Part shown: piece by piece, positions 52,078 through 64,000 of the stretch
Layout: every line of letters starts with the position of its first letter
Position numbering within the stretch: position 1 is the stretch's first letter
DNA from: Kuschelorhynchus macadamiae
Lineage: Eukaryota > Arthropoda > Insecta > Coleoptera > Curculionidae
Direction of reading: 5' to 3'
Assembly: GCA_030620095.1 (NCBI GenBank)
Contig: JAUTXW010005222.1
Coordinates: forward strand, 434,001-498,000
Length of the DNA: 64,000 bases
Notes under the pieces: model-generated
Seen by the model: the letters and a program-made list of their open reading frames with translations, nothing else
Told to the model about the DNA's origin: nothing
Databases searched by the model: none
Position numbers and translations under genes: made by a program

Positions 52078-53404
52078 ACTTTTACTACTATAAAAACTGG
52101 AAAAAAAATTAAAAAGGCTTTTTTTTTCAAAGTCTTAAAGTGAAAATTTTCACACTGAAATGAATGTGAAAAATATCACTTTTCGCACGAATGGAGAAAA
52201 TCGCTATTGATGTTACTACTGTGAAAAATGCATATGAACGCAAAAGAAAATTTACTGTAAACGTAATATAGTAATAATATAAGCCTATAGGTTTTGGAAT
52301 ACCTTAATGTCTTGAAAATAAATCCACCACCACCAAACATTCTATTCGCATCAGCTATCAGATCCTCAAAATGCCAGTGAAAGGTCCACTGATCGAAAAA
52401 TTAAATATTTGAAATATTTGATGGCCTTTCACATACCAATGAAAAGCGAAATGTTATATTGCGCATTGTGCACTGAATAAAACTAATACAATCTATGTAC
52501 TCACTATGGCCACTTTCAACTGCTCTTGTTACACGTGCCGTTAATGAGTAACCGCATTGGGGAATGATTGAAGATGAACCATTGCTATTTTAATGTCTAT
52601 TTTTGTGCAAATTATGCATTAAAATAAAAGTTTAAACTTTTTTCAGTAAGTTAAGATCAATTTTGTTTTGCTTTTGCATATGAAATTTTAAAAACCTTTG
52701 ATGATTGTGCTACATAAAACTAAATAACATCATTAGAAATTACACTTTCTCGTAGGTAGTAGATACACATTGAAATACATAAAATGATTTAAAATAGTAG
52801 CCAAGTTGTAATAAAATGAGAAGGAAAAAAATTAAAAGGATATATGATCAGGCCCTATAGTTTCCATAAAAGTGCCGCTATATTTTAAATAATAGGTTTT
52901 GTCGTCATTTTATGGTGTAATTTTCTCCAGAATTTCTACCAGACAATGTATACTATAATTTCAGGTTTCGTTGTATTTTTAAAAATTTGTTAAATTATAG
53001 GGTCTTCAAAATATCTTTTCCACCTAGTCTTCAATTTATAAAACAAACTAGAAACTCACCCGAATTTCCACAAAAAAAAATCAACTCTTTTACGTAAATA
53101 TCAAACTTCGAACCAAACCAACGAGATATTAAAAAAACCTACACACATAAGATCAATCCAGTATTCTTCATGTAAAATATAGAATACGCCCATTTCAAAA
53201 GGTAAATAATGAAAAGTTTAGTTAGGAAGCTAAATACTGGCATATTTCTTGAAATAAAAAGCTTTAAATTAAAAACTGGCACATACAGCAAAGATTGATC
53301 TCAGATTATTTAAGAGTTTCGTTATAATATGTGCTAGCTGATAACAGCATAAGTATAAAGATTTTTTTTATATAATTACTAGTTGAGGTCTGTTTATCTA
53401 TCTT
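52078..53404. other. Intergenic DNA without recognised features
   Basis: AT-rich; no gene or repeat end assigned. Confidence 0.4.
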
Positions 53405-54700
53405 AAAAAAAAATCGGTAAATTTCATTTTAACGGAATTTCTCTCGTTATGAATCTTTCCTTTTATTAAGAATAATGAAATGTGGCCTAATTTAGTTTGG
53501 TACATAGTCATTTAGTAACACATATACTGTCTTTTTAAACATTTATATTACGCACCGCATTGTTCCATCATATTGTTGGTTCCTACCAATATTTTGTCAT
53601 TTTCTACTATAAGTACTTAATTTTTAGGCATATTTTAAAATAAATTGAATAAGTAGTTTTGACACTGAAACACATGCCATATTGTTCCGTTATGTTTTCG
53701 TACCAGCTTATCGCTATGTCACATTTATTTTTCTGCAAAATTTAAAATCAATTAAAGAAGATTTTTTTACATTGACTTTTTAAACATTTTGTTTGACCTC
53801 TATTTTGTTTCGCAATCTTGAACTCGTGCCACAGCGAGTTTGTCCCCGTATCACACTTACTACTGGCACAAAGTTCCAAATTAATCTAATAAGCAGTTTT
53901 TTCAGGCTAATTTTTTTAATATTTTATTAGAACGCCGTTTTGTTTTTTAACCTTGTATTCATACCAACTTGTTACCAGTTCGGTTATGTGGTTTTTGAAC
54001 AAAATCTGAAATAAATTGGATAATTACTTTTTAAGTAATATTATCTTAACGTTTCACTAGGTCACCATCTTATTTCGCCATACTAGATTTTCATCAAAAT
54101 ATTAAGAGGTCATCCCCATAATATGACCCTTAATGTCTGATCGAAATTGGAAGTGAATATGATAAGGAGTTTTTAAGATATGCCACGAACTGACAGACCG
54201 ACAAACAGGTAAACAGATTGACATATATCTTTTGGCATCTAGAGACGCTGAAACGTGAAGATATGTAAAACAATAATCTAAATTGATTACTGCACAGAAT
54301 TTGAAATCAAACTATTAAATAGTTTTTCAGCCGGAATTTTTAAATTCTTTTTAAACCGGCATTTTCACCACCTTAGATTCGTACCAAAAATTTTCTAGTT
54401 GATTTCCTCACAATACTTGATTTTTTCGCAAAATTTGAAGTAAATTGGATAAATAGTTTTTTAGTAATTTTTTTTAACATTTCACTAGTCCATTTTCATT
54501 CGACATATTGGATTTTTATCAAAATGTTACCAGGTTATCCCTATAAACCAAAATTTTAAGTCAGGGTTAGTAGTTTTTTAGATAGACAGAATTTAGAAAA
54601 CATGTTTTTTGGCATCTATGGGCCCTAAAACGTAAATAGCAGAAAACACTGGGAGGGTGACATTTTGCAAGATTACAATACTTGCTAGGGAAGTAATAAA
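53405..54700 (-). repeat. CCCTCCGA/CCGCCATTTTG repeat family, third copy
   Basis: Opens AAATCGGTAAATTTCATTTT and TCTCTCGTTATGAATCTTTC as at 50992, and closes GGGAGGGTGACATTTTGCAA followed by AGGGAAGTAATAAAAT. Internal units match the 51-kb copy but are more decayed (TTCCGTTATGTTTTCGTACC, GTTACCAGTTC). Confidence 0.7.
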
Positions 54701-55860
54701 ATACGGTTTGATAAGTACATTATATGGAGTTACAGGCAAAATAAATAAATCATTCTCTAATGTTGGCTGTTGGAACCAGAAATCGTACTGCATTCCTTAG
54801 GTACGTCGTATATTTTTTAATACATATTAATTTATATAAGCAAAGTGATAAAGTCTGAAGCTCTCATTATCTCTATAGAACCCCTGGAGAAGGACAGCTG
54901 AGTATCTTACTGTAAAAACATAAAACTATTAGAGATATTAGCATAGTGATTAAGAGGTTAGTAGTTAAAGAGGTAGAAATCTTATGGGAACAGGACTGTT
55001 GACGAAATGCACCCATCATCAAATCACATGTAGAAAGTAGCAGCGTTAGAGAATCAATAATTGTCATTTAGCTTTTAAATGTTGAGTTTGCTTAAACTTT
55101 CTAGTAGTAAACCGTTGATACTAAAGTATATAGAACTCAACCTAGAGCATGTTTTATATGTTTGACTAATAGAATAAAATTATGATAATATATTTTCTGC
55201 AAAATAACCAGTCTTTTTTGCTAAATAAAAATTGTATTGAATTATTTCGTTTGTGCTAACTAATTCAAAGAAAATCAAGGGTACATACGTAACTAAAATA
55301 CACGTTAACTTTAATTTAGTTCCAGTGACTTTAAAATGGGTACTTCTAATCAGAGCCCTCATGACAAATAGTACACTCTTGAATATAAAAAAGTTTCCAC
55401 ACAAATCTTTTTCCAGGGAAGCAATAGGGTCAACCCGCAGCTCGCATCGTTTATATATTTAGCCGGATTTCGGTCCCAAAAACACAAATTACTCTAATAT
55501 ACGGAGGGGATGCTAGTAGTGGCGTTTTTCCTATTTATTTTGCATGCTGGCCTCTGGCTGGATCTTGGCCTCTTGTCGCAAGACCTTCCAGATAAGTGAA
55601 TCAACCGAATAGCCCCATTTGTCTTGCTAAATACGCGCCTTTTATCCTAGAGCGTATTTATTATGTGTGTATCGGCTACGCCACACACCAAGTTTAAACA
55701 AAAGCGGAACAAATGAAATTTGCCTATGATAAATATGCAAACAAGGATTTCAGCTTACAAAATAGTTTATTAAATTGTCTTGCTTAATTTCAATATCTTA
55801 TCCATTAAGCCGAATCATACAATTTGAGTTTGCCAAACCTCGTGTCCTATTTTTTTTGCC
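54701..55860. other. Intergenic DNA, no gene recognised
   Basis: A less AT-rich patch at 55496-55690 (ATGCTGGCCTCTGGCTGGAT) is not assignable. Frames on both strands around 55180-55460 overlap and have no known motif. Confidence 0.4.
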
Positions 55861-55867
55861 TAAAAAT

Positions 55868-56052
55868 ATATACAGTGTGTCCCTAAATGTCATTTTGATA
55901 ATGATAATTATGTGATTTATCTCGCGAAAACCTCTTTTTGATAATAGAAAATAATGTTCATACAAACGGGGGTCTGCAAACACTTTTTTTTTCGCGATAT
56001 AGGATTTTAAAATGTTAATAATTTTTAGTTTTTTTGATACACCTGGTACACA
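55868..56052. repeat. Possible small transposon-derived repeat
   Basis: TATACAGTGTGTCCCTAAAT at 55868 and TACACCTGGTACACA at about 56038-56052 look like insect transposon termini in opposite orientation, but the two ends match poorly. Confidence 0.3.
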
Positions 56053-56462
56053 ATATATTATGATTAATATATTATAAATCAAATAAGTTAAAAAAAAGCA
56101 CTAAGTGATATTTTTTCCACACACTTTTTCTTCCTTATTGCTCACGAACTTGAACGAACGTTTTGCTAAATAATTTTTAAATGGTGCAAATTTATCAAAA
56201 AAGGTTTAATAGGACAGAAAATATAAAGTCATGAAATCAGCAACAACCTAGGCAGTTGGTCAGATATCTGCATGCCCTCAGTGCCTGTGATAATACTTCG
56301 GCATTTTGCTGGATGCGCAAGAAAAAATGGTCGGGTTGATTCTCAATAAAGCTGAGCTGCAGAAGTGAATAAACGTTTTTAAATGAAGATTGCGATGTCT
56401 TAACTATCAGTAAAGCCACAGAGATATTTATTGCATAGCTATATAGTACTCAACGAGAACTT

Positions 56463-56847
56463 GATAATTTATATATCTTTGTCAGAATGTCGACATGCTT
56501 TCTTTACAAGGTTTTCCACCAACACCAGACGTTGCTCACACCATGGCCTTCGATCACTTTATCAGTTCTAATATTGATACCGTTACCAGCTGGATCCTAT
56601 AAAGTGGAGCTAGAAATTGACTTCAAATGGATGCCTGTCCTAACAACTTCTCCGATAATGTCAGTGGATTTATTTAACTCGACCTGTGTGGCTCAAACGC
56701 CAGAGCAAAAGTTGTTAACTTTAACTTATAAGAGATGAGGAAGATGACGGTTTGTAAAATGATTTCGAGAACTTTTTGTTCGTATAACTAACTCAATATA
56801 TTTTTTGTACAATGTAAACTTGATCGATTAATTAACGAAATAAAAGT
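56463..56847 (+). other. Candidate terminal exon of unknown protein
   Basis: An acceptor-like TATATCTTTGTCAG (about 56485) precedes an open frame to TGA 56738, and an AATAAA lies near 56840. The frame contains LPAGSYKVELEIDFKWMPV and LFNSTCVAQTPEQK, whose composition looks protein-like and faintly recalls the P-x-G-x-Y-k-l end of small secreted insect proteins. A second frame over 56487-56600 is also open, so the choice is uncertain. No upstream exon was found. I do not assign a function. Confidence 0.25.
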
Positions 56848-57794
56848 TGTAAACATTTTTGTAATTTTTATGATATTATTTATTTTCCCTCACACAAAAA
56901 ATAAACGGAAATTAAAATCAAATCCTATGACAAGTAAACACCAAAAACTAATTTCGTGAAACTAATTCAGTTCCTTGATTGAAAACGAAACTATCGCATT
57001 AAAACACAAGTACAATTTTAGGCGGTAACACGTCAGGCATACAAAATACGTATCGTCATTAAACTTGATATTTGAATGTATCAGAACCATATCCACTGTA
57101 AAGTCACCTCACGTGTGGCGGCTCGTTTTAATTTTCTGTACTTTCGCGTATTTTCGCCCCATGTGAAATCACCGTCCAGTGTTGTTGAGGTTATACGGTT
57201 ATAAAGGATTTATTTTAAAAATGCACTAGATTTTGATTGGACATGTCAAGCTACATGAAGTTTTATATAATTATCGCCTCCCTGAATACCGAAGTGAATA
57301 TATTTTATTTGAGAGAAAAATGGAAGGGAGATACAAACAGAAAATAAATATTGTTTTTTTATTAGAGGTATATGTTTTTAAAATTCAAGCTAATGTAGGT
57401 GTTTTTAAACTTTAGTATATATGGTCCGATTGTAATATTCACTTCATTGACTGTTAAAGAAACAGAAATAGATTTCAGTTCCTCTTCCTAATCTGAAAAA
57501 CTATTTGAGCAATCAATTTTCATTATTAAAAAAATATATTAAAGACAACTAAGATCAAAAACACTGCTCGAATAATCATGCAAAATTATGTTGAATGATA
57601 ATTCAGCACGTAGCCCGCGTTTCTGTTGAGAATTTCAGGGTGTTTGATAATTTCTACGTTCATAATAACTCGAGACTAACATAAAGACCTTGGTATCTTT
57701 TACATTAATCATCTGTCCAGTTGAGTGCTGGTTTTCAGTGATAGGGGATTGAACAATTTGTTTCTTACGTATACTTCTTTTATGTTCCTTAGGT
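56848..57794. other. Intergenic DNA without recognised features
   Basis: AT-rich; the plus frame 57233-57415 has no motif. Confidence 0.4.
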
Positions 57795-58110
57795 CTAGTA
57801 GATCGCGCAGTTTAACCCATATTTACCGTAGGAACAAGGAATTTTAACTCTTTCTGATCCTAAGGTAATGTCTCTATTTTCTTTAAGTAGTTGTTCTCGT
57901 CCATGTTTACCGATGCTTTTTTTGTTTACAGGTAGAATTATAATATTCCCTTTGTCGTTGAGGCTTTTTATAGCTGTTCTTTCAGCGACTGACAAGTTGG
58001 ATTTTGATGGTTTAGAGTTGGGTTGCTGTACTGGCTGTTGTTTGTTAAGCAGGGTTTCGAATTTCCTTTTGCTGTCAGTTGCTGTTAAAGCTTTTCTACT
58101 TGTCCGAATA
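57795..58110 (-). pseudogene. Penelope-like element ORF, N-terminal part
   Basis: The minus-strand frame reads KRKFETLLNKQQP (about 58085-58045), LSVAERTAIKSLNDKGNIII and LPVNK, matching the start of Penelope-like polyproteins (kFexLL..., LsxaExxALksLrxdxxivIlPADKG). A neighbouring frame supplies the next block, NMDENNYLKKIETL (usual form: vVMDxxxYxxKmxxlL), so there is a frameshift after the ADKG position. The RT palm motifs and GIY-YIG domain are missing downstream. The upstream flank carries a hammerhead-like motif and (TA)n. Confidence 0.65.
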
Positions 58111-58138
58111 GAGACTGAGACGGACGCGAGAAAAAAAG

Positions 58139-58176
58139 CTTCGAAAATGCCAAGTGTGATTTTGGCGAAACGTCAG
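58139..58176 (+). repeat. Hammerhead-like motif 5' of the Penelope-like ORF (antisense)
   Basis: Plus strand CTTCGAAAATGCCAAGTGTG then ATTTTGGCGAAACGTC. GCCAA pairs with TTGGC, and GAAACGTC matches the conserved 3' strand plus cleavage triplet; the CTGANGA strand is decayed to TTCGAAA. Its orientation is opposite to the ORF, consistent with an inverted terminal repeat. Confidence 0.4.
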
Positions 58177-58235
58177 CAAAACTGTTCTTTTCAGAACGAC
58201 AGTAGTGAACGGATGTACACCCGGAATGAAAACAC

Positions 58236-58237
<2 letters not shown>

Positions 58238-58266
<29 letters not shown>
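58238..58266. repeat. (TA)n microsatellite
   Basis: Short TA run beside the Penelope-like fragment. Confidence 0.9.
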
Positions 58267-60483
<2,217 letters not shown>

Positions 60484-60807
60484 ATACAGAGTGCTCCAAA
60501 AAAAAGTTCCGCAAGATAAACTTGTAGGTGGCGCAAAACAATGTAACACCCTGTATACTACCATCCACGATTTTGATATTTTATCGTAGAGGTTCTTAAA
60601 AATAATACATGTTCTGAATTTGAACTAATTATCTCAGAACTGGAAACAGGAACGGGAAAAAAACGCAGAAAACGAGAAACAATTTGACACCCTGTATAAC
60701 GAAACTGGTGTGTTTTTGATCATGTATATATATATTGGCATTTTTTTCCTATTTTGTCGAGTACTATCACCCCCAGAAATATGTCCACGATATTAATTAA
60801 CACCCTG

Positions 60808-60811
<4 letters not shown>
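60484..60811. repeat. Cluster of nested CACCCTGTAT transposon termini
   Basis: CACCCTGTAT occurs at 60547-60556, 60688-60697 and 60801-60810 in the same orientation. A left-type end, ATACAGAGTGCTCC, lies at 60485. This looks like several short non-autonomous elements or solo ends stacked together. Confidence 0.5.

Positions 60812-60850
<39 letters not shown>
60812..60850. repeat. (TA)n microsatellite
   Basis: TA repeats directly after the third CACCCTGTAT end. Confidence 0.95.
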
Positions 60851-60853
<3 letters not shown>

Positions 60854-61073
60854 ACAGATATGTATGTTTAAAAAGAGAAAATTTAAATATATTTTTTTAA
60901 GTTTTTAATTTTTTTATATATTAATTAATATACAACAGTTACTTTTTACCTACATTCCTGTTTTAGTTGAATTTCGATGTTAACGTTGATTTAAATTGTA
61001 CAATTTGCTCAAATAGAGAGATCGGTTTTTAACCAGATCAAAAAAAAATCTAATTTCGGTAACATTTTTAGCC

Positions 61074-61111
61074 CTAAAGAAGGTTTTAAACAATAAAGGC
61101 AAAACGTTGAC
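61074..61111 (+). repeat. Decayed Penelope-like terminal motif
   Basis: CTAAAGAAGG, loop, AAAGGCAAAACGTTGAC resembles CTGAAGAAGG...GGCGAAACGTTGAC with a few changes. No ORF is attached. Confidence 0.35.
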
Positions 61112-62439
61112 AAGCATTTAAAGCCTTTTAATTTTTGGTCCTCTTCCGACTACATAACCAGTTATCTTCTTATCTGGAAAACTATAGAATAGAAAGAATA
61201 AAATAAGTAGGAGCTCGTATACTCAGAGCTTTAATTCTTCAGTGGTATAAGCTATTAAATTTTTGAAATGTTGCATACAATTAATTGCCGCCTTGATGCA
61301 AATTCGCAAAATTATTTTGATAAAAGTGATATTTACTACTATTCAGATATGAAAATGCTGGTTTTATTTGCTTTAAATAGCGTGATTGTTAGCAATAAAG
61401 GGCAAAAAGATGAACATATTTTTTATTTTAATAATAATGCAACAAAAATTATTAATATAGTTTTTAAAACCAAATATGTATGTATAAATAATCTGAAGTT
61501 TATTCATTATTATATTTATTTTTTAGCACTCATCTAACCTAATTTGTGACAGATATTGGTCAATAAATTACATATTTTGGCATTGTTTTTATAAAATCTG
61601 AACGCGACTTGCTTGATTGATAAAAAAAATTTTAAGAAGAGGGCTACAAAAACAAAAAAAATTAACACTTACATTGATTCTTAGGAGAGCTTTAAAGGTT
61701 GCAATACACTAGAGGGTTTTTCCTTATAATTTGACATGCAGGCATAATTTGAAGGAATACAAAAAAAAAGTTTGTATAATTTTTTATGTAAACTTTTTAT
61801 ATAAGTTTATATAAAAGTTTTTAGATTCTTTATGAAGATGTAAGATATGACGTTTAGAAAAACAACTGACGATCAGATAATAGATAAAAAAAGCAATGTT
61901 TTAAACGGAATGTCCTGTATTTTATTGAAAAATATCAAATATCATTTTCTATTTTGCTATATCATATTTCTATATAAATTGTCTATATTTAAATAAGAGG
62001 TTTTTGATCAAATCGACTTCATTTTTTCATTTAAGGTGCAATAGAGCATCTTTTCTTAAGTCTAACAACTCATGAAAGCCAACCAGAATAAAATATATTT
62101 TATCCCACTTAGCTATGGATGACGACACATAACAAAACAAATGAATTTACACAATATAATCTACACGGGCACATGGGTTGTAGTAATAATTTCCAATATT
62201 TGACAACAAAATGCTTTTTACTGGGGAAGAGGAATTGTAAAAACAATGCGTCATTATCGAATTAAATAAGCAGGTAATAAAGTTAAGTCAAAGCAAGTAA
62301 TATATTATATTATGAAAGAAAAACTCTCCAAAAGAAAAACTGCAAATAAAATCGGAAGATTGAAATATTTAATCGCATTTCAAAGATAAAACCTATGATA
62401 AAATTGAAACTGTATTAAATATATTTATTTTTTTTTAGA
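61112..62439. other. Intergenic DNA without recognised features
   Basis: The plus frame at 61268-61537 has no known motif. Confidence 0.4.
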
Positions 62440-62785
62440 AAATCATTATTGGTCAATACCAAATGTTTCACGACTTATGGGTAAATCATGGAAACATTTG
62501 TATTCTCCCCTGCAAATACCATTCTTATAAAATTATGCCGATCCGATTTTCTGCAGACATACTAAGGAGATTAGAAGAAGATAACCGATTTGTTAACAAA
62601 GTAGTATGGTCCGATGAGGCCATTTTTACGACAGCAAGCATCTTCAACAAGAAAATCCTAATAAAACAGAACGGATAAAAAAGCAAGGCCATAGGTCATG
62701 TGTGGTGTGGTCTACTAAAATATTAAGTTATAGAAACAATTATTTTTAACGGAAATTTTTTTCAGGGGAGCGCCAAATAAAAAAA
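62440..62785 (+). pseudogene. Mariner-type transposase fragment
   Basis: The plus frame at 62463-62678 contains FSADILRRLEEDNRFVNKVV and WSDEAIFTTASIFNKK, matching the first catalytic Asp block of mariner-like transposases (rFvxxvlfSDEaxFtxxGxfNxxN). Immediately after the stop another frame gives HVWCGLLKY and VIETIIFNGNF, matching the following strand (nVWaGIigxxxigPffFeGnl). The N-terminal DNA-binding region and the later D/E blocks are absent. No terminal repeats were found. Non-functional. Confidence 0.65.
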
Positions 62786-64000
62786 ATAAAAATAAAGGTG
62801 TGAAGTGGGTAGGTCAGTTTTTGTAGAACATTCCATTAACTATAAGCAGATTATTTAACATTTAACCAATAACTCATTTTCCTAATAACTAGTATACTTT
62901 ATGTATACATTAGCCAGCAAACAGCCCTGAACGTACCCCATGGATTTCTTGTAGGCGTATTTAAAGGACAAAGTTTACTATACATGATACGTAATTTGTT
63001 GATAAGTTTACGAAAAAAAATTAGCAAGAGAATTTCATGTTAAATAACAGGATTCTTTTTTATATTAGCATCGCATTTCATACATTAAGCAAATTATACC
63101 AAGAGTCTTTTAATAAGAGAGGTTCCTATATAAACATTTAACTAGTTTATTTAAATTTAAGAGTTGTTGTTATTTCTAATATTTTTAATAAAATACAGGA
63201 TATCTCTGATCCTCAGTTGATTTTCTAAAAACTTTATATTATGTTAATATATTTTATTTCACGTCACACCAACGTCATAATACTTGTTTTAAGTTTATGT
63301 TATATTTGTAAACTTTTTATTTGTTTTCCTTTAAATATTGCTTTTAAAAATATGTAAAATTATAAGGAAAAACACTTTACACTAATATTTGTGTTTCCTT
63401 CTGGTTTTTTTATTACAAACTTTTGACCAGAAAACTGTTTTTTTCAAGTAATTAGCAATCAAGATTGTAAAGTTCCTTTTGGGATATCGGGTATAGTACA
63501 TTTCACAAAACAACCCCCATATTCCATTATATTAGTTTTACACAATAAATTATTCCAGGTTACGAGAACACGTATTTAATTTAATTATCAAATTATCTTG
63601 CAACTCTCGTAATTAGATTATTTTTCAATTTTCTAAGGCCTTTCCTTTACCTCCGAATATTTTATTAAATTTTACACATTTCGCTCTATACGCCTACTAA
63701 TTTTAAAGTCATCAATGAAGGGCGTCAAGGACTTTCCGTCAGCTTTGCCCCTTGGATTGGTTTCGCCCCTTAGGTGTACGTGTATAATAAGCACGTATAA
63801 GGGTCGCTGGGTTTCTTAGTTAGCATTTGAGTTCCCGACTTAATGATCGTGAAATCCGTATGGTAATTTGATTTTACTTTAACGAATATTACTATGAAGA
63901 GGTAATGATTTTGGCCTGCGAGGTTTCATGAAAAATGTTGCTTAATTGCAGGTCGACTACTAGTAATTTTGCGTAGTTTGAAAAAATAAGCTGGATATTG
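62786..64000. other. Intergenic DNA to window end
   Basis: Mostly AT-rich. The patch 63710-63850 is richer in G+C (GCTTTGCCCCTTGGATTGG) but has no frame or motif I can assign. Confidence 0.4.

Overview
This window looks like intergenic, repeat-dominated chromosomal DNA of an insect. The evidence is very high A+T content, long (TA)n microsatellites, arthropod-type LINEs, Penelope-like elements, Tc1/mariner, pogo, hAT-like and TTAA-type DNA transposon relics, and one recognisable host gene for a protamine-like sperm chromatin protein with an insect MST-HMG box. A beetle is plausible, but the sequence alone does not fix the order. I see no bacterial features, rRNA, intact tRNA or CRISPR array.

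Layout. 1-4.4 kb: no gene; a hairpin-rich minisatellite (2.0-2.8 kb) and a 219-bp (TA)n tract. 4.4-6.25 kb: decayed minus-strand LINE containing an internal tandem duplication. 7.9-13.3 kb: two decayed plus-strand copies of one LINE family (8.08-9.24 and 11.57-13.29 kb), with a minus-strand RNase H-bearing LINE fragment between them. 14.56-18.64 kb: nearly full-length minus-strand LINE with a PHD/coiled-coil/FP-like ORF1 and an endonuclease-RT ORF2, lightly disabled. 19.2-21.3 kb: three (TA)n tracts separated by a Tc1 element with matching ends and by a perfect 2 x 282-bp palindrome carrying a hammerhead-like motif. 21.5-28.7 kb: hAT-like element, mariner relic, small MITE, pogo-like transposase relic with a Psq-type helix-turn-helix, and other repeats.

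29.3-30.0 kb: the protamine-like gene (ATG 29502, stop 29930, AATAAA 30017), the only convincing host gene. 30.5-35.1 kb: four (TA)n tracts, a foldback element, one copy of a CCGCCATTTTG repeat family, an inverted copy of the repeat at 13.8 kb, and a TTAA-flanked MITE. 35-43 kb: mostly featureless, with a tandem array (40.4-40.9 kb) and short perfect palindromes. 43.2-44.3 kb: 1.1-kb foldback element. 44.87-45.14 kb: tRNA-derived SINE. 47.4-50.1 kb: 5'-truncated minus-strand LINE whose RT has lost the catalytic YADD box. 50.27-50.6 kb: 3' end of a Penelope-like element. 51.0-54.7 kb: two further large copies of the CCGCCATTTTG family. 56.5-56.8 kb: uncertain terminal exon. 57.8-58.2 kb: 5' part of a Penelope-like ORF beside a (TA)n tract. 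60.2-61.1 kb: (TA)n tracts and nested transposon termini. 62.4-62.8 kb: mariner relic.

There is no operon-like cooperation here. The pattern is a small testis-type gene embedded in layers of mobile elements, with Penelope-like termini and a Tc1 element repeatedly found against (TA)n tracts.
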